DNA from: Kappaphycus alvarezii
Lineage: Eukaryota > Rhodophyta > Florideophyceae > Gigartinales > Solieriaceae
NCBI GenBank assembly: GCA_002205965.3
Contig: NADL03000034.1
Coordinates: 248,001-312,000 of the forward strand
Direction of reading: 5' to 3'
Length of the DNA: 64,000 nucleotides
In this document: piece after piece, positions 9,308 through 19,912 of the stretch
Layout of the letters: every line of letters begins with the position of its first letter
Position numbering within the stretch: the first letter of the stretch is position 1
Notes under the pieces: model-generated
Told to the model about the DNA's origin: nothing
Databases searched by the model: none
Seen by the model: only the letters and a program-made list of their open reading frames with translations
Position numbers and translations under genes: made by a program

Positions 9308-11536
9308 CTACTCAAGCATATCTACCAACTGAAGTTTTCTGACTTTTCCATACCGTTTGTGTTCGTTATATCCATCAACAATTGCCTGGTCGCTACCTGC
9401 AGTCTTCTTGAAACTGTCCACCTCCCTCGCTGCGTCAAGATACTTCCTCAACGCCTCACAGTCCTTAGGAATCGTCCATTTCATAATTTCCCTTCCTGCC
9501 ACATCAACATTGTTCAGCATCGGAGCGATGGCAGTATCCTCCCTCGAGAATCGTTCCCCCCCCAAAAACACACCTTCTTCATTCTTTTTCTGAGCCTTCT
9601 CCACCACTCGATCCAACTCCCGCAAATCGCGCTCTAACATGTCTTTTCCATCCCCTGTCTCGATCCATCTTACAAACTTGGAATGAAATCGCGTGAAGCT
9701 TGACGTGCCCACACCAAGCTGCAAATGGTCAGCTGATGCCAGCTTTTTCGCATCCGGTCCCTTCGCCATGTTAATCAGATACGATACAATGTGGCTGGAA
9801 TCTGCCACCAAAGTCCCATTATGATACACCACAGGTGTAACGTTCTCCGGATGCAACAAGTAATACCATCCTGGCTTACTCCGTGCCGGATGGTATATAG
9901 TCACGTAGGGGATTCCGAGCTCTTCCAGCACAATTTTCACCCGTTGCGAGTAAGGGCAATCTCCAGGCTTGCTCAACTTGAGATTTGACGCTACCTCGGT
10001 AGATGCTGCCTTTGCATGTACCTCAACCTTGCCCCCTGGCAACTTGAGCCGATCGGCTTGGTTTCCAGCCATCACGCGATGGTCTCTTACATTTGCTAAC
10101 TCACCATACAAAAGTCGCAAACTAGGAGGCGCCCTCTGATCCTCCCCGTACATCAGCTGCCCTAGTTGCAGACGTTGTCGCCGGTACAACGGGATGGACT
10201 GTGGGTGTGGCATAGGGTCGAAAAACTCGATGAGATCAAGCAATCCATTCTGCAGGAAGCAAACTCGCGATCCTATCGCATGGTTTCGCTTCCTCGTCCC
10301 CTTTGCCTTCTTAATACGCGATTCTAATTCTGCGAAATCATCGACGACCGGCTGATACCATTGTCGTAAGGTTCGGTCCGCAGTCATAAGTCTGTTGAAC
10401 TCGAGAAACGATACTACTGCCTTTGGTCCGCGTTTCAAAGCAGTCTCATCTGCGTCCTCGACAAACTTGTACTTGTTTATCCACAGCTTTCGTAACAACA
10501 ACTCGCCCATAACCGCTTGCGCCCTTGGTGTCACTCTCAAGGGTCCACCCCTCAAGACCTTTTCGCCAGGTCCAGGTTTGAACAAATGCTCCGACCGCTG
10601 CATTTCCATCAGCACGCTATCATTTGCCCCGAGCACACCTTGCACACGACCTAAAATATTCGCCAGCACCCTGTCCGCGGCGGGGAACCCGTAATCAAGC
10701 AAGGCACTCTCCCGCTTGAGGATCTCTACCGTAGCGAAATACCTCCCCAGCAGATAAGCCGAATACGTCGGTGAAATGCCCTTGTAGATGTTTCTTTTTT
10801 CCACGATATCCCAATCGCCATCCAACATCGCATAAAGACGCTCTGCCATCTTTGCAGCGCTTTTCAAGATCGGGGCCGCAAGCTCCGCATAGGTCCTTCG
10901 CAACTTCTGCTCAATATCTGCCTTGCGTTTCCTCGCGGCGGCGGCCTCGGCATTAACTGCAGCCTGCTTGTCCCGACTAGCCTTGTATCTTGCACCTGAG
11001 AAAGTACTGAAAAGGGAGATAAGGGCGACGAGAACGGGGGCGGGTACTGATTTGAAGATGGCACCAAACCATGAGAGCACTTGACTGTACGCGTCCGAGG
11101 CGACACTTGTAGCACCCTTGACAGTTGAGGTGAGGACCAGGTCGTTGATTCGCCTTAGAGATGAACCAAAGTCGCGCGCTGCAACTACAGCGAAGGAAGC
11201 AGCGGGTGGAGGGGGATCACCGTGGTCGTCATCGCTGTCATCACCATGGTGATCTTCGGGAGGGTAGTCACCGGTGCCGTTATCGTCGCCAGAGAGACTT
11301 TCTTCTGGTGTAGAGTGTGTGTCGAGCGATTCGGGGGTTGTGATGTTCGGTGTGTATTCCTGCTCTGAGTGCGCGGCTTCAGTACGATCGGAGTCATCTG
11401 AGGCGCGCATGAATGTCCTTTGTCTGTAGTGAGTGGTGGGTGCGGGGGGACGATAGACATGAGTGCGAGGGGCTCGGCGAAAGGGCAGCTTTACTGCGGC
11501 TGAGGAGAGGATGAAGGCGCTCGGAGTGATCAACAT
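9308..11536 (-). CDS. Plastid-type fusion protein with C-terminal dehydroascorbate-reductase-like GST domain
   Basis: An uninterrupted, intronless 742-codon gene. Residues 1-45 are rich in Ala, Ser, Pro and Arg with no acidic residue, like a plastid transit peptide. Residues 50-110 form an acidic low-complexity linker, 163-181 a hydrophobic segment that could span a membrane, and 185-220 a charged Ala-rich coiled coil. Residues 220-510 are a mostly helical region I do not recognise. Residues 523-715 match the DHAR/CLIC branch of glutathione S-transferases: a thioredoxin-like fold with the catalytic motif GDCPYSQR (Cys527), cis-Pro in NVTPVV, VADSSHIV (glutathione site), and a C-terminal GST helical domain ending near KKWT-like IMKWTIP. 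DHARs regenerate ascorbate from dehydroascorbate using glutathione; ordinary ones are about 210-260 residues, so the N-terminal 500 residues are an unusual addition. A TATA-like box lies about 120 bp upstream of the ATG. Confidence 0.88.
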   Translation of the reverse strand: MLITPSAFILSSAAVKLPFRRAPRTHVYRPPAPTTHYRQRTFMRASDDSDRTEAAHSEQEYTPNITTPESLDTHSTPEESLSGDDNGTGDYPPEDHHGDDSDDDHGDPPPPAASFAVVAARDFGSSLRRINDLVLTSTVKGATSVASDAYSQVLSWFGAIFKSVPAPVLVALISLFSTFSGARYKASRDKQAAVNAEAAAARKRKADIEQKLRRTYAELAAPILKSAAKMAERLYAMLDGDWDIVEKRNIYKGISPTYSAYLLGRYFATVEILKRESALLDYGFPAADRVLANILGRVQGVLGANDSVLMEMQRSEHLFKPGPGEKVLRGGPLRVTPRAQAVMGELLLRKLWINKYKFVEDADETALKRGPKAVVSFLEFNRLMTADRTLRQWYQPVVDDFAELESRIKKAKGTRKRNHAIGSRVCFLQNGLLDLIEFFDPMPHPQSIPLYRRQRLQLGQLMYGEDQRAPPSLRLLYGELANVRDHRVMAGNQADRLKLPGGKVEVHAKAASTEVASNLKLSKPGDCPYSQRVKIVLEELGIPYVTIYHPARSKPGWYYLLHPENVTPVVYHNGTLVADSSHIVSYLINMAKGPDAKKLASADHLQLGVGTSSFTRFHSKFVRWIETGDGKDMLERDLRELDRVVEKAQKKNEEGVFLGGERFSREDTAIAPMLNNVDVAGREIMKWTIPKDCEALRKYLDAAREVDSFKKTAGSDQAIVDGYNEHKRYGKVRKLQLVDMLE

Positions 11537-11652
11537 GATTTGGAGGGGACGTGTGAGTGATGGTAATTTCGACTTGCAGGGGTAGCAGAGGACAGGATTT
11601 TACAGGCTGTACAACCCGAAACGTGCGAAGGCAGTGAGTAGTAAGGAGCGGC

Positions 11653-11660
11653 GTATATAA
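11653..11660 (-). promoter_or_regulatory. TATA-like element upstream of the DHAR-fusion gene
   Basis: The minus strand reads TTATATAC here, about 120 bases before the ATG of the fusion gene, a plausible core-promoter position with an 85-base leader. The assignment rests only on consensus and distance. Confidence 0.4.
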
Positions 11661-12195
11661 GTGCAAGGATTACGGATTATGTGCACTTTGTGAACAAACC
11701 AGGATCCAGAGGGATTTATGCGAGAAGGTTCCCACGCAGCAGTTAAACCAAGTAAAGTAGGCGCCCCTTTGGATGCGGGTTGTCGAAGGGTAGGTTTAAT
11801 TTGATGATGTACGGGGCCACCAGAGAATCGGGACAACAGGCAAACTGTCTGGAAAGGCGCGTATTGAACGTCTCATTTTGTTCTTGCAAGTGTGTTTATT
11901 AGGGTATCATGAAGTGTGTAGAGGTTCTCTAGAGGAAAAAGGTACATGAGCAGACATATCACCAGTGGAGAAGACCTGCAGCGGCAACGCTGCAAGATTT
12001 GTTTGAGACATCTCAGCAGTCTCGTAGTTTTTCTTGCGTAGAAACAAATATGAGTTGTTAATGGGCAGTCGCCTCCATAATCACGTCAATGATACGTGAC
12101 GTATGCCCACAAGCTGTACTGTAATGGAAATATAGTGTACTAGTGTACAGAAGATCCCATTTCCCCACAGTCCCGATTTGACCACAATCCTCAAC

Positions 12196-12223
12196 ATACT
12201 GTACTGTACTGCACAGTACTGTA
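12196..12223. repeat. ACTGTAC/GTACAGT palindromic cluster
   Basis: Three ACTGTACTGTACT-type units followed by the inverted form GCACAGTACTGTAT, able to fold into a hairpin. It lies about 660 bp upstream of the DHAR-fusion start. Confidence 0.75.
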
Positions 12224-15163
12224 TGCGCCATAGGGATACTGCATGCTTAACTTGATGTCGAGTAATACGCCCCTGGCGCTACCAAGTGGTACCCAGACCG
12301 CTCGCGTGGCTACCCTGAACTTTGGATGTGTGGAGAGGCAACGCGTAAGTGTGCTGCATTGCTTTCAAAACTCACTAATAACATCCTTCTCGACAGTGCC
12401 ACCCATGCCCAAATCCCATCTTGCATCTATCCTCATTCGCCATCATTCGCTGAATCACTGCTTTTTCACTCTCACCAATCTTTTCGCACCCCGCCTCCCC
12501 AACTTGCCTTTGCCGCACATCACTCCTCTGGCTGTCATCAACGCTCCACTGCCCGACAGCAAAGACTTGTGCCAATTCATTGATGTTGCAACCGCATCAA
12601 CTTGGGCCCAGTCGTTTCGTTTTGCACGCAACGGAAGAATACCATGCTGTATCTTAAACCCTTATTCGTATTTCCATTGTTGCTTTGGTCATTTGCGGTT
12701 GTGGTTCAGACATGACAGAATTTGTACAATTACACCCTGTCAATCCTCGCCATGCTACCGTACCTCCGCTATTTGCAGCTCTTCCTGGGCAATACTATTC
12801 CGCCAAATCCGATGCCGTAAAGGTGCTGCAGATGCTGTGTTCCATACGACTCCCAGTCCCCTCAAAACAACCAATACTTGCACTAATCGCGGACACATCG
12901 TCCGCGTTCCCACTAGATTTATAAACAAATCCTCCACCTCAACAGACAAAACCCGATTATCCTCATCACCTGAACACACACAGCCGCTACAAGCGGTCCC
13001 AGGAAACCATGCAATACTCCCAAATACTGAAACAGCTTGTGCGCCACAGCGATGCTACCGCAAGTGTACTGTTTTCCGGATGGACCACCTTCAAGCGAGC
13101 AATATCTCTCTCACGTAATAGGTTTATAAATAACCAATCTCAACCACTGTACACCCAACTCCTCGCCGAAAACGCCATAAAGATTCGACTGCGCAGCCGA
13201 CAATTCTTGTACTCCCGATTCTACTATTCACAGCGGTATCCCATTAACCTCACACACCCCGCTCATATCGAGCCCCGGATATCAAAACCACTAGGACTAC
13301 CGAATTTCAAAACATGTGCAGTAGAGGCAGACAGGAGTGCCGGAAAGATAAGGGGTGCACAGTGCTGTGTGCTTGCGTTTGCCGCCTGCAGGAAACGAGG
13401 GACAGAGGAGCTCAACTCGAGCAGGTGTTCTTGCGATGATGCGCGGCGCGGTAGTGTGGCTGGGACGGCAAATGATGCGGCATCTGTCTTGGGGTGGCAG
13501 TGCAGTTTGGCGCCGCCGGACATTTCACAAACCTTGGCCAATGGCTTTCTTGAACAGCGGGTTGAGGATGTTGAGTTGATGTCCTCGGAATCAACCTGAC
13601 ACGCTATTGGCTTTTGCCGTGCTACAGGACTGGAAAATCCCTTTGTTTTGTGGGTTGACTGTTGAGTTTCAACTTTGCAGCTGAGGCTCCGTTGGTACTG
13701 TAATGATATGGCACTCGGCCTACGTACTGGCGCGTCTCTCTACCTCTACAGCTATAGTTTCCCTCTCTCTTGAGGGATACAACCTTGACGGTGAGATTTA
13801 TTCGGGGCGCTCAAGACAACCGTTCCGGTTACGTTACTCTCTACAGTGCCGTCGTGCATGCAAGGAAATAAATTGCCTTGTACACGTGATCGACGAAACA
13901 CGCACCCTCCCATTGCACAAACCGACTCAACGCACGACCAGCGTCCGACATTCCGATGCATCAGACTCTGAGTGCCCGCAGTCTGATGCAACAAACACCC
14001 CGCCCCCTCTCCCGGTGGCGCACGACGTCTCCGTATCATCGCCATTTCTGGAGAGCTGTATGTCGATGGCGGCACGGAAAGCGAGAGCCGTTGCCAATGC
14101 AGCAGTAAAGCGGGAACATAGGGTACCTGGCCTCGACTGTGGCAGCCATTCCTGGCGAGACACTGCTGGGAAGATCGAGGCTAGGATGGAGTTTTGTGCC
14201 GCTGAGTTTCGACTTGTTGGGATCGCATGTTGTGGCAAGATTTAAAGTCATGGAGAGATAGGCGGCAGCTGTCGCATGTTGCAGCGGATGCGCGGCTGGA
14301 GGATTGAAGATTCGCCTGTAGCAGAGGCTTTGCTATCGTACGATATGTGGTCAGCGTGTGTCGCGTCCGTCATTTGTCATTGCCCGTGACATGCAGAGTT
14401 GGTTCACCGGTTCAAACGTTCAAACTATACATCTTTCTCTGAGAAGTTTGCAGCGTTGCATTCATACATGTGTAAGTGTAAACGAATCTTACGTGCAATA
14501 CCTTAAGCACAGTACAGTACTGTACTGTACTGTACATCCCGAGAAATGAGATGTTGAAATTTTAAACTTTCAACATTGTAGCCAAAGTTCTGCACAGTGA
14601 TGCAATGGCAGTCCCTTATCGGTGCGATACGTCATCGGAATCCTTTGGGTGTTCAATGTGGGTTAGCCATTGGGGATGGTGGAGATACTCTGCGTGCTCT
14701 CGTTGATGATGAATTCCCCGCTCTGATAAAAGTTCTAACCGACAAGCGATGTGCACGAATCAGTGGCCGAAGCCTTTAATCAAATACACACCATCCAGAG
14801 GCAGTTACCACCTGGGAGGCCCTAGAACCGATCAACGTCCTTGAATAGTGCGCAGTCGACTCTTCTGTCGAGAACTCCTTGCCACCCTTGCGTCGCGCTT
14901 GTGGACCACTTTCCAATACTCTCGCAAAAATGTGAACGACGCAATCAACAACTGCGAATTACCAACCTTTTGCCAAAGTACTAAACCAATTATGGAGGGG
15001 CTTGATTTCAAGTAGTGCACTTTCAAATACCCTCAACAAGGTGTGCACGTTGGGAGGAAACACCCTCTGCTAGAATCAGCACAAATTGTTCTTCAGTTCC
15101 GAAGAACAGACCTTCTCTTGAAAGATTCTTGGTCATTACTAGCAGCTCATTGCAAACAACCTT
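12224..15163. other. Spacer without a convincing gene
   Basis: Open frames exist on the plus strand (for example 12,243-13,118 and 13,703-14,245), but the predicted proteins have erratic composition and no motif. A good splice pair is present on the plus strand (GTAAGT at 12,345, CTAATAAC branch-like site at 12,374, CGACAG ending at 12,396), yet the spliced frames either stop within 20 codons or yield nothing recognisable. It could be part of a non-coding or fast-evolving transcript. The segment 12,370-13,050 is C-rich on the plus strand, like 1,680-2,440. Confidence 0.4.
14509..14536. repeat. ACTGTAC/GTACAGT palindromic cluster
   Basis: Sequence CAGTACAGTACTGTACTGTA followed by CTGTACAT: two inverted runs meeting at a perfect centre. 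It lies 3' of the SDR gene at 15,164-16,267. Confidence 0.75.
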
Positions 15164-16267
15164 CTACTCTGGCAACTCGGCGCCCCTGTCCTTGGCAATC
15201 TTTTTCAACCCTTCTACCATCCCATCCACCTCCTCCGTTGAATACCCGGTCCCCCCCATCCACAGGTGCTTGGAAGCCGGCTTTCGGTCGAAGAAAAACT
15301 CACCCGACCCGTACTTTAACGCCTCATCCGCTACCGTCAGGTACACAATGGTGTCGGCGCCCTGCTCCACAGTCCTCAACTGACCCTTGGTCGCTCGGTG
15401 GAATTCCGGCATCGACTTCTCCAACTACTCCATACTCGACAAACATACACAAGACAACATGGCCAAAAAACATATTCGTCAGCACTCCACCAAAGTTTTC
15501 CTCCAATCAACCCAACCCTCCCCCCGTCTCCAAGAAAACTAACCACTCGAAACTTACCCCAGGCGTGTCAGCCCATCCAGGGTGCATTACCGCCCAAAAC
15601 ACGCCCTTCCCGCCCCACCTCCGCGCCCAATACTCCGTCATCGCCACCTGCCTCCTCTTACACCGCGCATACTCCACTCGCCCATCCCACTCCTCCGTTG
15701 CGCTCTCCCCACTTCTCAGCCTCTCCGTCAACATACCCCCCGAGGAAACCGTCACCACCCTTCCACCGCCCTCCAGCCAAGGCCTCAACATCTCCGTCAG
15801 CACAAACGTCCCCACCGTATTCGTGGCATATCCAACCTCCAACCCCTCCTCATTCACCTCTCTATCCTTCTGCATCACCCCCGCATTATTCACCAGTCCC
15901 CCAATCCGTCGCTCCCCCCCCGCCCCTCCCACCCCTTCACAAACTCCCGCACTTCACTCACACGCGACACATCGCACTCGTGCACCTCCACCTTGTCATT
16001 GCCACTCCGTCCTACAATCTCCGCACGGACGCGCTCACCCCGCCCCATGTCACGGCACAATAAATGGACCGTTGCGTTGCGTGAAGCCAGCTCTTGCGCA
16101 GTCACTAACCCCAGGCCTGATGTCGCACCGGTTACCACAAAGTTGCGTCCATTCAGATCGACATCTAACGCACCGCGTGTGAAACCGCGCTCGTTAATCT
16201 GGTAACCCCGCTTGCCAAACCCGGCGTACCCTACCGCTAGGAACTGAGCTACGCGAAGTAGTTGCAT
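15164..16267 (-). CDS. DHRS12-like short-chain dehydrogenase/reductase, one intron and one apparent frameshift
   Basis: A classical SDR oxidoreductase of the DHRS12/retinol-dehydrogenase-like group; the substrate is unknown. Exon 1 runs 16,267-15,558 and exon 2 15,424-15,164. The start MQLLRVAQFLAVGYAGFG aligns with the N-terminus usual for this group. Motifs in order: TGATSGLG (NAD(P)-binding, residues 46-53), NNAG, TVSSGGML (catalytic Ser region), YARCK (catalytic Tyr and Lys), HPGWADTPG. After the intron comes a SMPEFH block and a short tail ending RGAELPE, as in DHRS12. The frame changes at a run of eight C (plus strand 15,914-15,921) between the EFVKGW segment and NNAG; one extra base in this homopolymer would restore it, so it may be a sequencing error or a recent lesion. 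All catalytic residues are present. The coding strand is G-rich here. Confidence 0.85.
15425..15557 (-). other. Intron of the SDR gene
   Basis: A 133-bp intron with donor CCTGGG|GTAAGT and acceptor GGAGTAG|TTGGAG. Using this acceptor, HPGWADTPG is followed by LEKSMPEFH, which matches the spacing seen in DHRS12 proteins; the next AG (15,421) would shorten the protein by three residues. Phase 0. Confidence 0.75.
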
Positions 16268-16556
16268 CGTTCCTCCGTACCCAGCCACAACGGATTCAGC
16301 CCACTTGCCAGAGCAACGGTGTGAAGATTGCAGCGAAGGATTTGTGATAAACCGTTTAGCGCGAACGAACAAAAGGATTCCACCCACATCCCTTCTTAAC
16401 GACACCCGAAACCGCCACCGTATGATCCTCCCACCCCACCATCCCCTCTGCGCCATACATCCCATCACATGGCGTCACATTTCTTACCTTGAATTCTGTC
16501 CAATGATGGATCAAAATAGTGTCCGGATGTTGCATGACGCATCCCAGCAAACGTCT

Positions 16557-16587
16557 ACAGTACTGTATGTACAGTACAGTACAGTGC
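16557..16587. repeat. ACTGTAC/GTACAGT palindromic cluster
   Basis: ACAGTACTGTATGTACAGTA followed by CAGTACAGTG. It lies about 290 bp upstream of the SDR start and about 320 bp beyond the 3' end of non-LTR element 2. Confidence 0.75.
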
Positions 16588-16902
16588 TGGAAAATTACGA
16601 CCATTTTGGATGAAATTGCTGTAAGGAGCGCAATTAATTTACCAAGTTTTTGTCTGTGATTCGGAAACGGTGCTTGAAGAGTCGTAGATAGACAATATGT
16701 GAATGTAATATGAGAATCATTATCAGGAGATCAGGAGCGCTGGGTGGAAAGCTACCCTTATTAAGTGCGCTGACTTGTGCGCCCTAGCGGCGGCGGTACT
16801 GTAAAGTAACTACTGTAATAGCTAAGTGTGTTAATTTACTGTGGTAGATATGTGGGTTGGTATCCAGTAAATTTGTACCGGAGCGTAGATATCGTATCAT
16901 TG

Positions 16903-17889
16903 TCAAGCCAATTGCGAAACCGTACAATGCGTCGAGAGCTGTGGATGGCACTCCAATCTACCAGAAGGTGGGAGGCCAACCAGCAAACAAGCGGCATTGG
17001 AGGTTACTGTTAAAGCGGAGTGCCGCTGTAAAAGAATGGCTCTAACCTTCGAAAACCGTTCCATTGCGCGGGTGGCAACGGTTCTCGCGAGTTCCTTGAC
17101 GACGGAGAACGCCGCCGGATGCCAACCTCCTAGCGTTGAGATGGGAACAGGAACCAGCCTGCTTCTCCCAGGCAGCTCAGCAAGGAACCCTTGGTATTTC
17201 CGCTGCTTCTCTGCGTGAGCTGCGTTGAGGCTTGTGAGTGGGTTGAAAGCCCTGGCTCTTGCGTGGGAAGGAGCGAGCGGGTTGACAAAGGTTACGTCGA
17301 AGTAATCCGTGCCACCGGCGGCTCCCATCGCCCTGATATCCGGCCTCGTCCTGTTTTGGTAGTGTAGACGAGGTTCGATGAATGGACGTCGGGCGGCTCT
17401 TGCAAGGTCGTTCCCCAGTAAAGTCACCTGGTTGTTATGGCGAGTATTCCGCTCGCAGCCAAAGCGACAATGTAGCAAGTGGTCCCCGTAGATATCCAGC
17501 ATTTCATGGCATCCTGCTTTGGGGCAAGGGGTACCTGGGGCGAATAAGGGGGTTTGGCAAAAGTACTGGAACCACACGGAAAAGTCTTTGCTCTTGATGT
17601 ACGTCCTCAATCCAGGGCAAGGTGTACAGTAGACCCAGCCTTTGGCACCGGGGAGGGACATGCTAGCGCGGAAGGCGCGGGTGCGGATGTTTCCGAGCGG
17701 CAAGGCCTCTTGTGCAGCCATATGAATTGCATCTGTTAGCTTCTTCTGCGATGGTGGGTTGGATGAGCAGAAATTGCTATACGGAATTCGTTCTGAGGGT
17801 CGACAAGAGGCGCTCCATGTGGTAAAGGCGGCTGTAGCATCCTCGTACTGCGTCAGGTCTTGAACACAGGACGGCAAAGACTTTCGCAT
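16903..17889 (-). pseudogene. C-terminal Cys/His plus restriction-like endonuclease region of non-LTR element 2
   Basis: The frame is open for 328 codons. It contains the zinc motif CPKAGCHEMLDIYGDHLLHC (Cys-Cys-His-Cys), RHNNQV, then RPDI followed after twelve residues by DYFDVTF: the (R/K)PD-X12-14-(D/E) signature of the restriction-like endonuclease in R2-type elements. The final 100 residues are rich in Arg and Ala and resemble host-range tails of such elements. In this class the domain nicks the bottom strand of the target and supplies the primer for reverse transcription. It overlaps the end of the RT frame by 37 bases, so a single frameshift separates them. Confidence 0.78.
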
Positions 17890-19252
17890 AACTGCTGCGT
17901 CGCGGCGCTGGACGCAAGAAACGAAGCGGCGGCGACATCTCGCGCGAAGGAGAGGCCGATTCCCAAGGTCGGCTTCTTCTCCTGTAGTGCCTTAATGGGC
18001 AGTTGCAGCTCCTTGAATATACAGTTGTCTAGCATTCCACCCGCTAAAGTGCGGCAGCACCTCTCGATTAAGCTGTCGAAGTATTCGGCCCCTTTCCGCG
18101 TACAGGAGGGCGGCACAACTCGCAAGAGGTATCCCACTTTGCAAACCCCAAAGCAGTTGCGCAGTAGTTGGAATGAAGCGTGGGCGTCCTCGATTTCCCC
18201 AAAGCAGTTGCGCAGTAGTTGGAATGAAGCGTGGGCGTCCTCGATTTCCCCAAAGCAGTTGCGCAGTAGTTGGAATGAAGCGTGGGCGTCCTCGATTTCC
18301 CCAAAGCAGTTGCGCAGTAGTTGGAGTGAAGCGTGGGCGTCCTCGATTTCCATGACAGCGTTAAGTAAAGGCTCAAGGGAGTATACATGGTCCAGGAAGT
18401 ATTGTTCCATGAACGTTTGGGAGCCGATTGGCGCGTTCAAAACCGAAGTACCAGCACTGTATTCCTGCCGCATATCACAGGGGTATGCGGACTGAACCGA
18501 CGCGGAGGGGGCGGTGGGCCACCATACTTTGCATTTCGAGACTGCCAGATGGAGACCACGACGTTTGGCCTCGGGAGAAGACAGAACCTCGATTACCTTG
18601 AGTATATCCTCGTGTTTGGCTACAATGTAGCCATCGTCGTGATACCAAAGCTCCAAAAGCAGTGTGTCTAACCCTGTGTCCTCGTCGGGGGATCCCGACA
18701 ATAGCTCTTTGATCTTTAGGGCGATGGGGTGGAGTACGAGAGCGAAAAGCAATCCGCTGAGCGGGTCTCCTTGCTGAGTACCCACAACACTCCGTATAGT
18801 CTCGAATCCCGTCCAGAGGAACGCTGGATCGTTGTTGTAGCAATACAGTACCCAAGGGAGCACTGAGGAAAGAGGTTCCGGACTGCGTTAAAAAAGGAAG
18901 CACGGCTGCACAGGTTGAACGCATTCTTCAGGTCGACCGACAAGAGCGCATATTCAGAGCGTGTACCGAACTTGTTCACGATGCGTCGAACACCGTGAAC
19001 TACTGCATCTGTTCCTGACTTTGTGGCGATACCAACCTGAAGAGGCTGGAAGTAGGTGGAGGCCTTTTCATTGACCCGAGTAGCAAGGCAGCTACTAACT
19101 AACCGTCGCAAAGTCTCTCCCACTGCAATGGGGCGCGGAGTCATGTCTTTCTTCGCAAGTGGTGTGAGTGGGGCTCCAGCAATCCACGGGGCGAGGGCAG
19201 TAGGAGCTTTTCCGGAAGCCAGGACGTTCAGAAGTTCTGTTAATGAATCCAA
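17853..19252 (-). pseudogene. Reverse transcriptase of non-LTR element 2
   Basis: Fingers and palm: APLTPLAKKDMTPRPIAVGE, then KSGTDAVVHGVRRIV, catalytic Asp in LLSVDLKNAFNLC, then after a frame change near 18,860 GTQQGDPLSGLLFALVLHPI and the active site WYHDDGYIV, with YHDD at 18,633-18,644. The two catalytic aspartates are intact. The thumb begins at LNAPIGSQTF and is interrupted by the four-copy 17-residue array, after which the normal sequence YLLRVVPPS continues. The frame ends at 17,853, overlapping the next one. Only frameshifts separate this from a working RT. Confidence 0.8.
18148..18351. repeat. Four-copy 51-bp tandem array, in frame within the RT thumb
   Basis: Units start at 18,148, 18,199, 18,250 and 18,301 and are identical except for one base in the last (ttggagtg for ttggaatg). 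On the minus strand each encodes the 17 residues EIEDAHASFQLLRNCFG; the first copy in reading order has Leu for Phe. One copy is presumably ancestral and three are additions. The coding frame stays open through the array. Confidence 0.93.
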
Positions 19253-19912
19253 GAATTTCCCCTGCGAGGAAGATGTGGGTGTCCGTAGAAGCTCTTCGAC
19301 GTGAGAGGGGCGAAGTCCGGATCCCCCGGGGCTGAACCGGGTTTGAAAGAGCGAACTGCCCGCAAAACCTCATCCTTTGTGATCGCTGAGATATCGGGGG
19401 GTGCGGAAGGCGGTTCAAAGTGTTCCTCATCCTCCCGGGGGATTGAGGATGTTTAGCTCGGAGGGCGTCAGACACCGATTTAGTGGCCGGTAACACCCCT
19501 AGAGATCCTAATGCCTGTGCAGCTTTCCCATATGCTCCTTCGCGGGCGAGTCTCATGGCACGACGATGTTGGCCTGTTTCTGTTCCTGGGGCGTTAAAGT
19601 TCGTTTTGTTCGGGAGGTCGCTTGTTGAAGTGCGTTCTGCCATAAGGTTTGGAACTGTCCTGCATTCCACAATTCGAGCCGTTCTCTGATTAAGTCACTG
19701 GTTGATTGGACTTGCGTTTCGACGTTCGAACCGGTAGTACCTGAGGAAGGTGAAGTATTGGAAAGCATCACTGAAGGGAAAAGAAAAACTTTAGAGAGCT
19801 TCTCTTCCGCATCATTATGTCCGTGTGCACAAGCCCACGCTGCGTCATGCATGGCGACCGACAGGGAGTCACTCAGTGCTGATCGGAATCGTGTAGGGAT
19901 ATGAGACAACAC
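19095..19912 (-). pseudogene. Linker and pre-RT region of non-LTR element 2
   Basis: Two overlapping minus-strand frames. The upstream one contains a helical segment (SALSDSLSVAMHDAAWAC) and ends with RTKRTLTPQEQKQANIVVP; the downstream one contains RAMRLAREGAYGKAAQALGS, a helix seen just before the RT domain in many elements of this kind, and SVSDALRAKHPQ. A third frame near 19,380 gives ISAITKDEVLRAVRSFKPGS, the usual lead-in to RT motif 0. Frame changes at about 19,600 and 19,400 break it. Confidence 0.55.

Noticed and set aside
12243-13118. 291-codon plus-strand frame with a good splice pair inside
   Set aside because: Composition is erratic (many Cys, His, Arg), splicing does not give a sensible protein, and nothing resembles a known domain.
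15043-16205. Long plus-strand frames of 200-380 codons
   Set aside because: Antisense shadows of the G-rich SDR gene on the minus strand.
18148-18351. CRISPR-like array
   Set aside because: Repeats are directly adjacent without spacers, lie inside a reverse transcriptase and are in a eukaryote.
18068-18388. Repetitive small protein with four KSRTPTLHSNYCATALG units
   Set aside because: Out-of-frame reading of the 51-bp array; the RT frame gives conserved sequence on both sides of the array.
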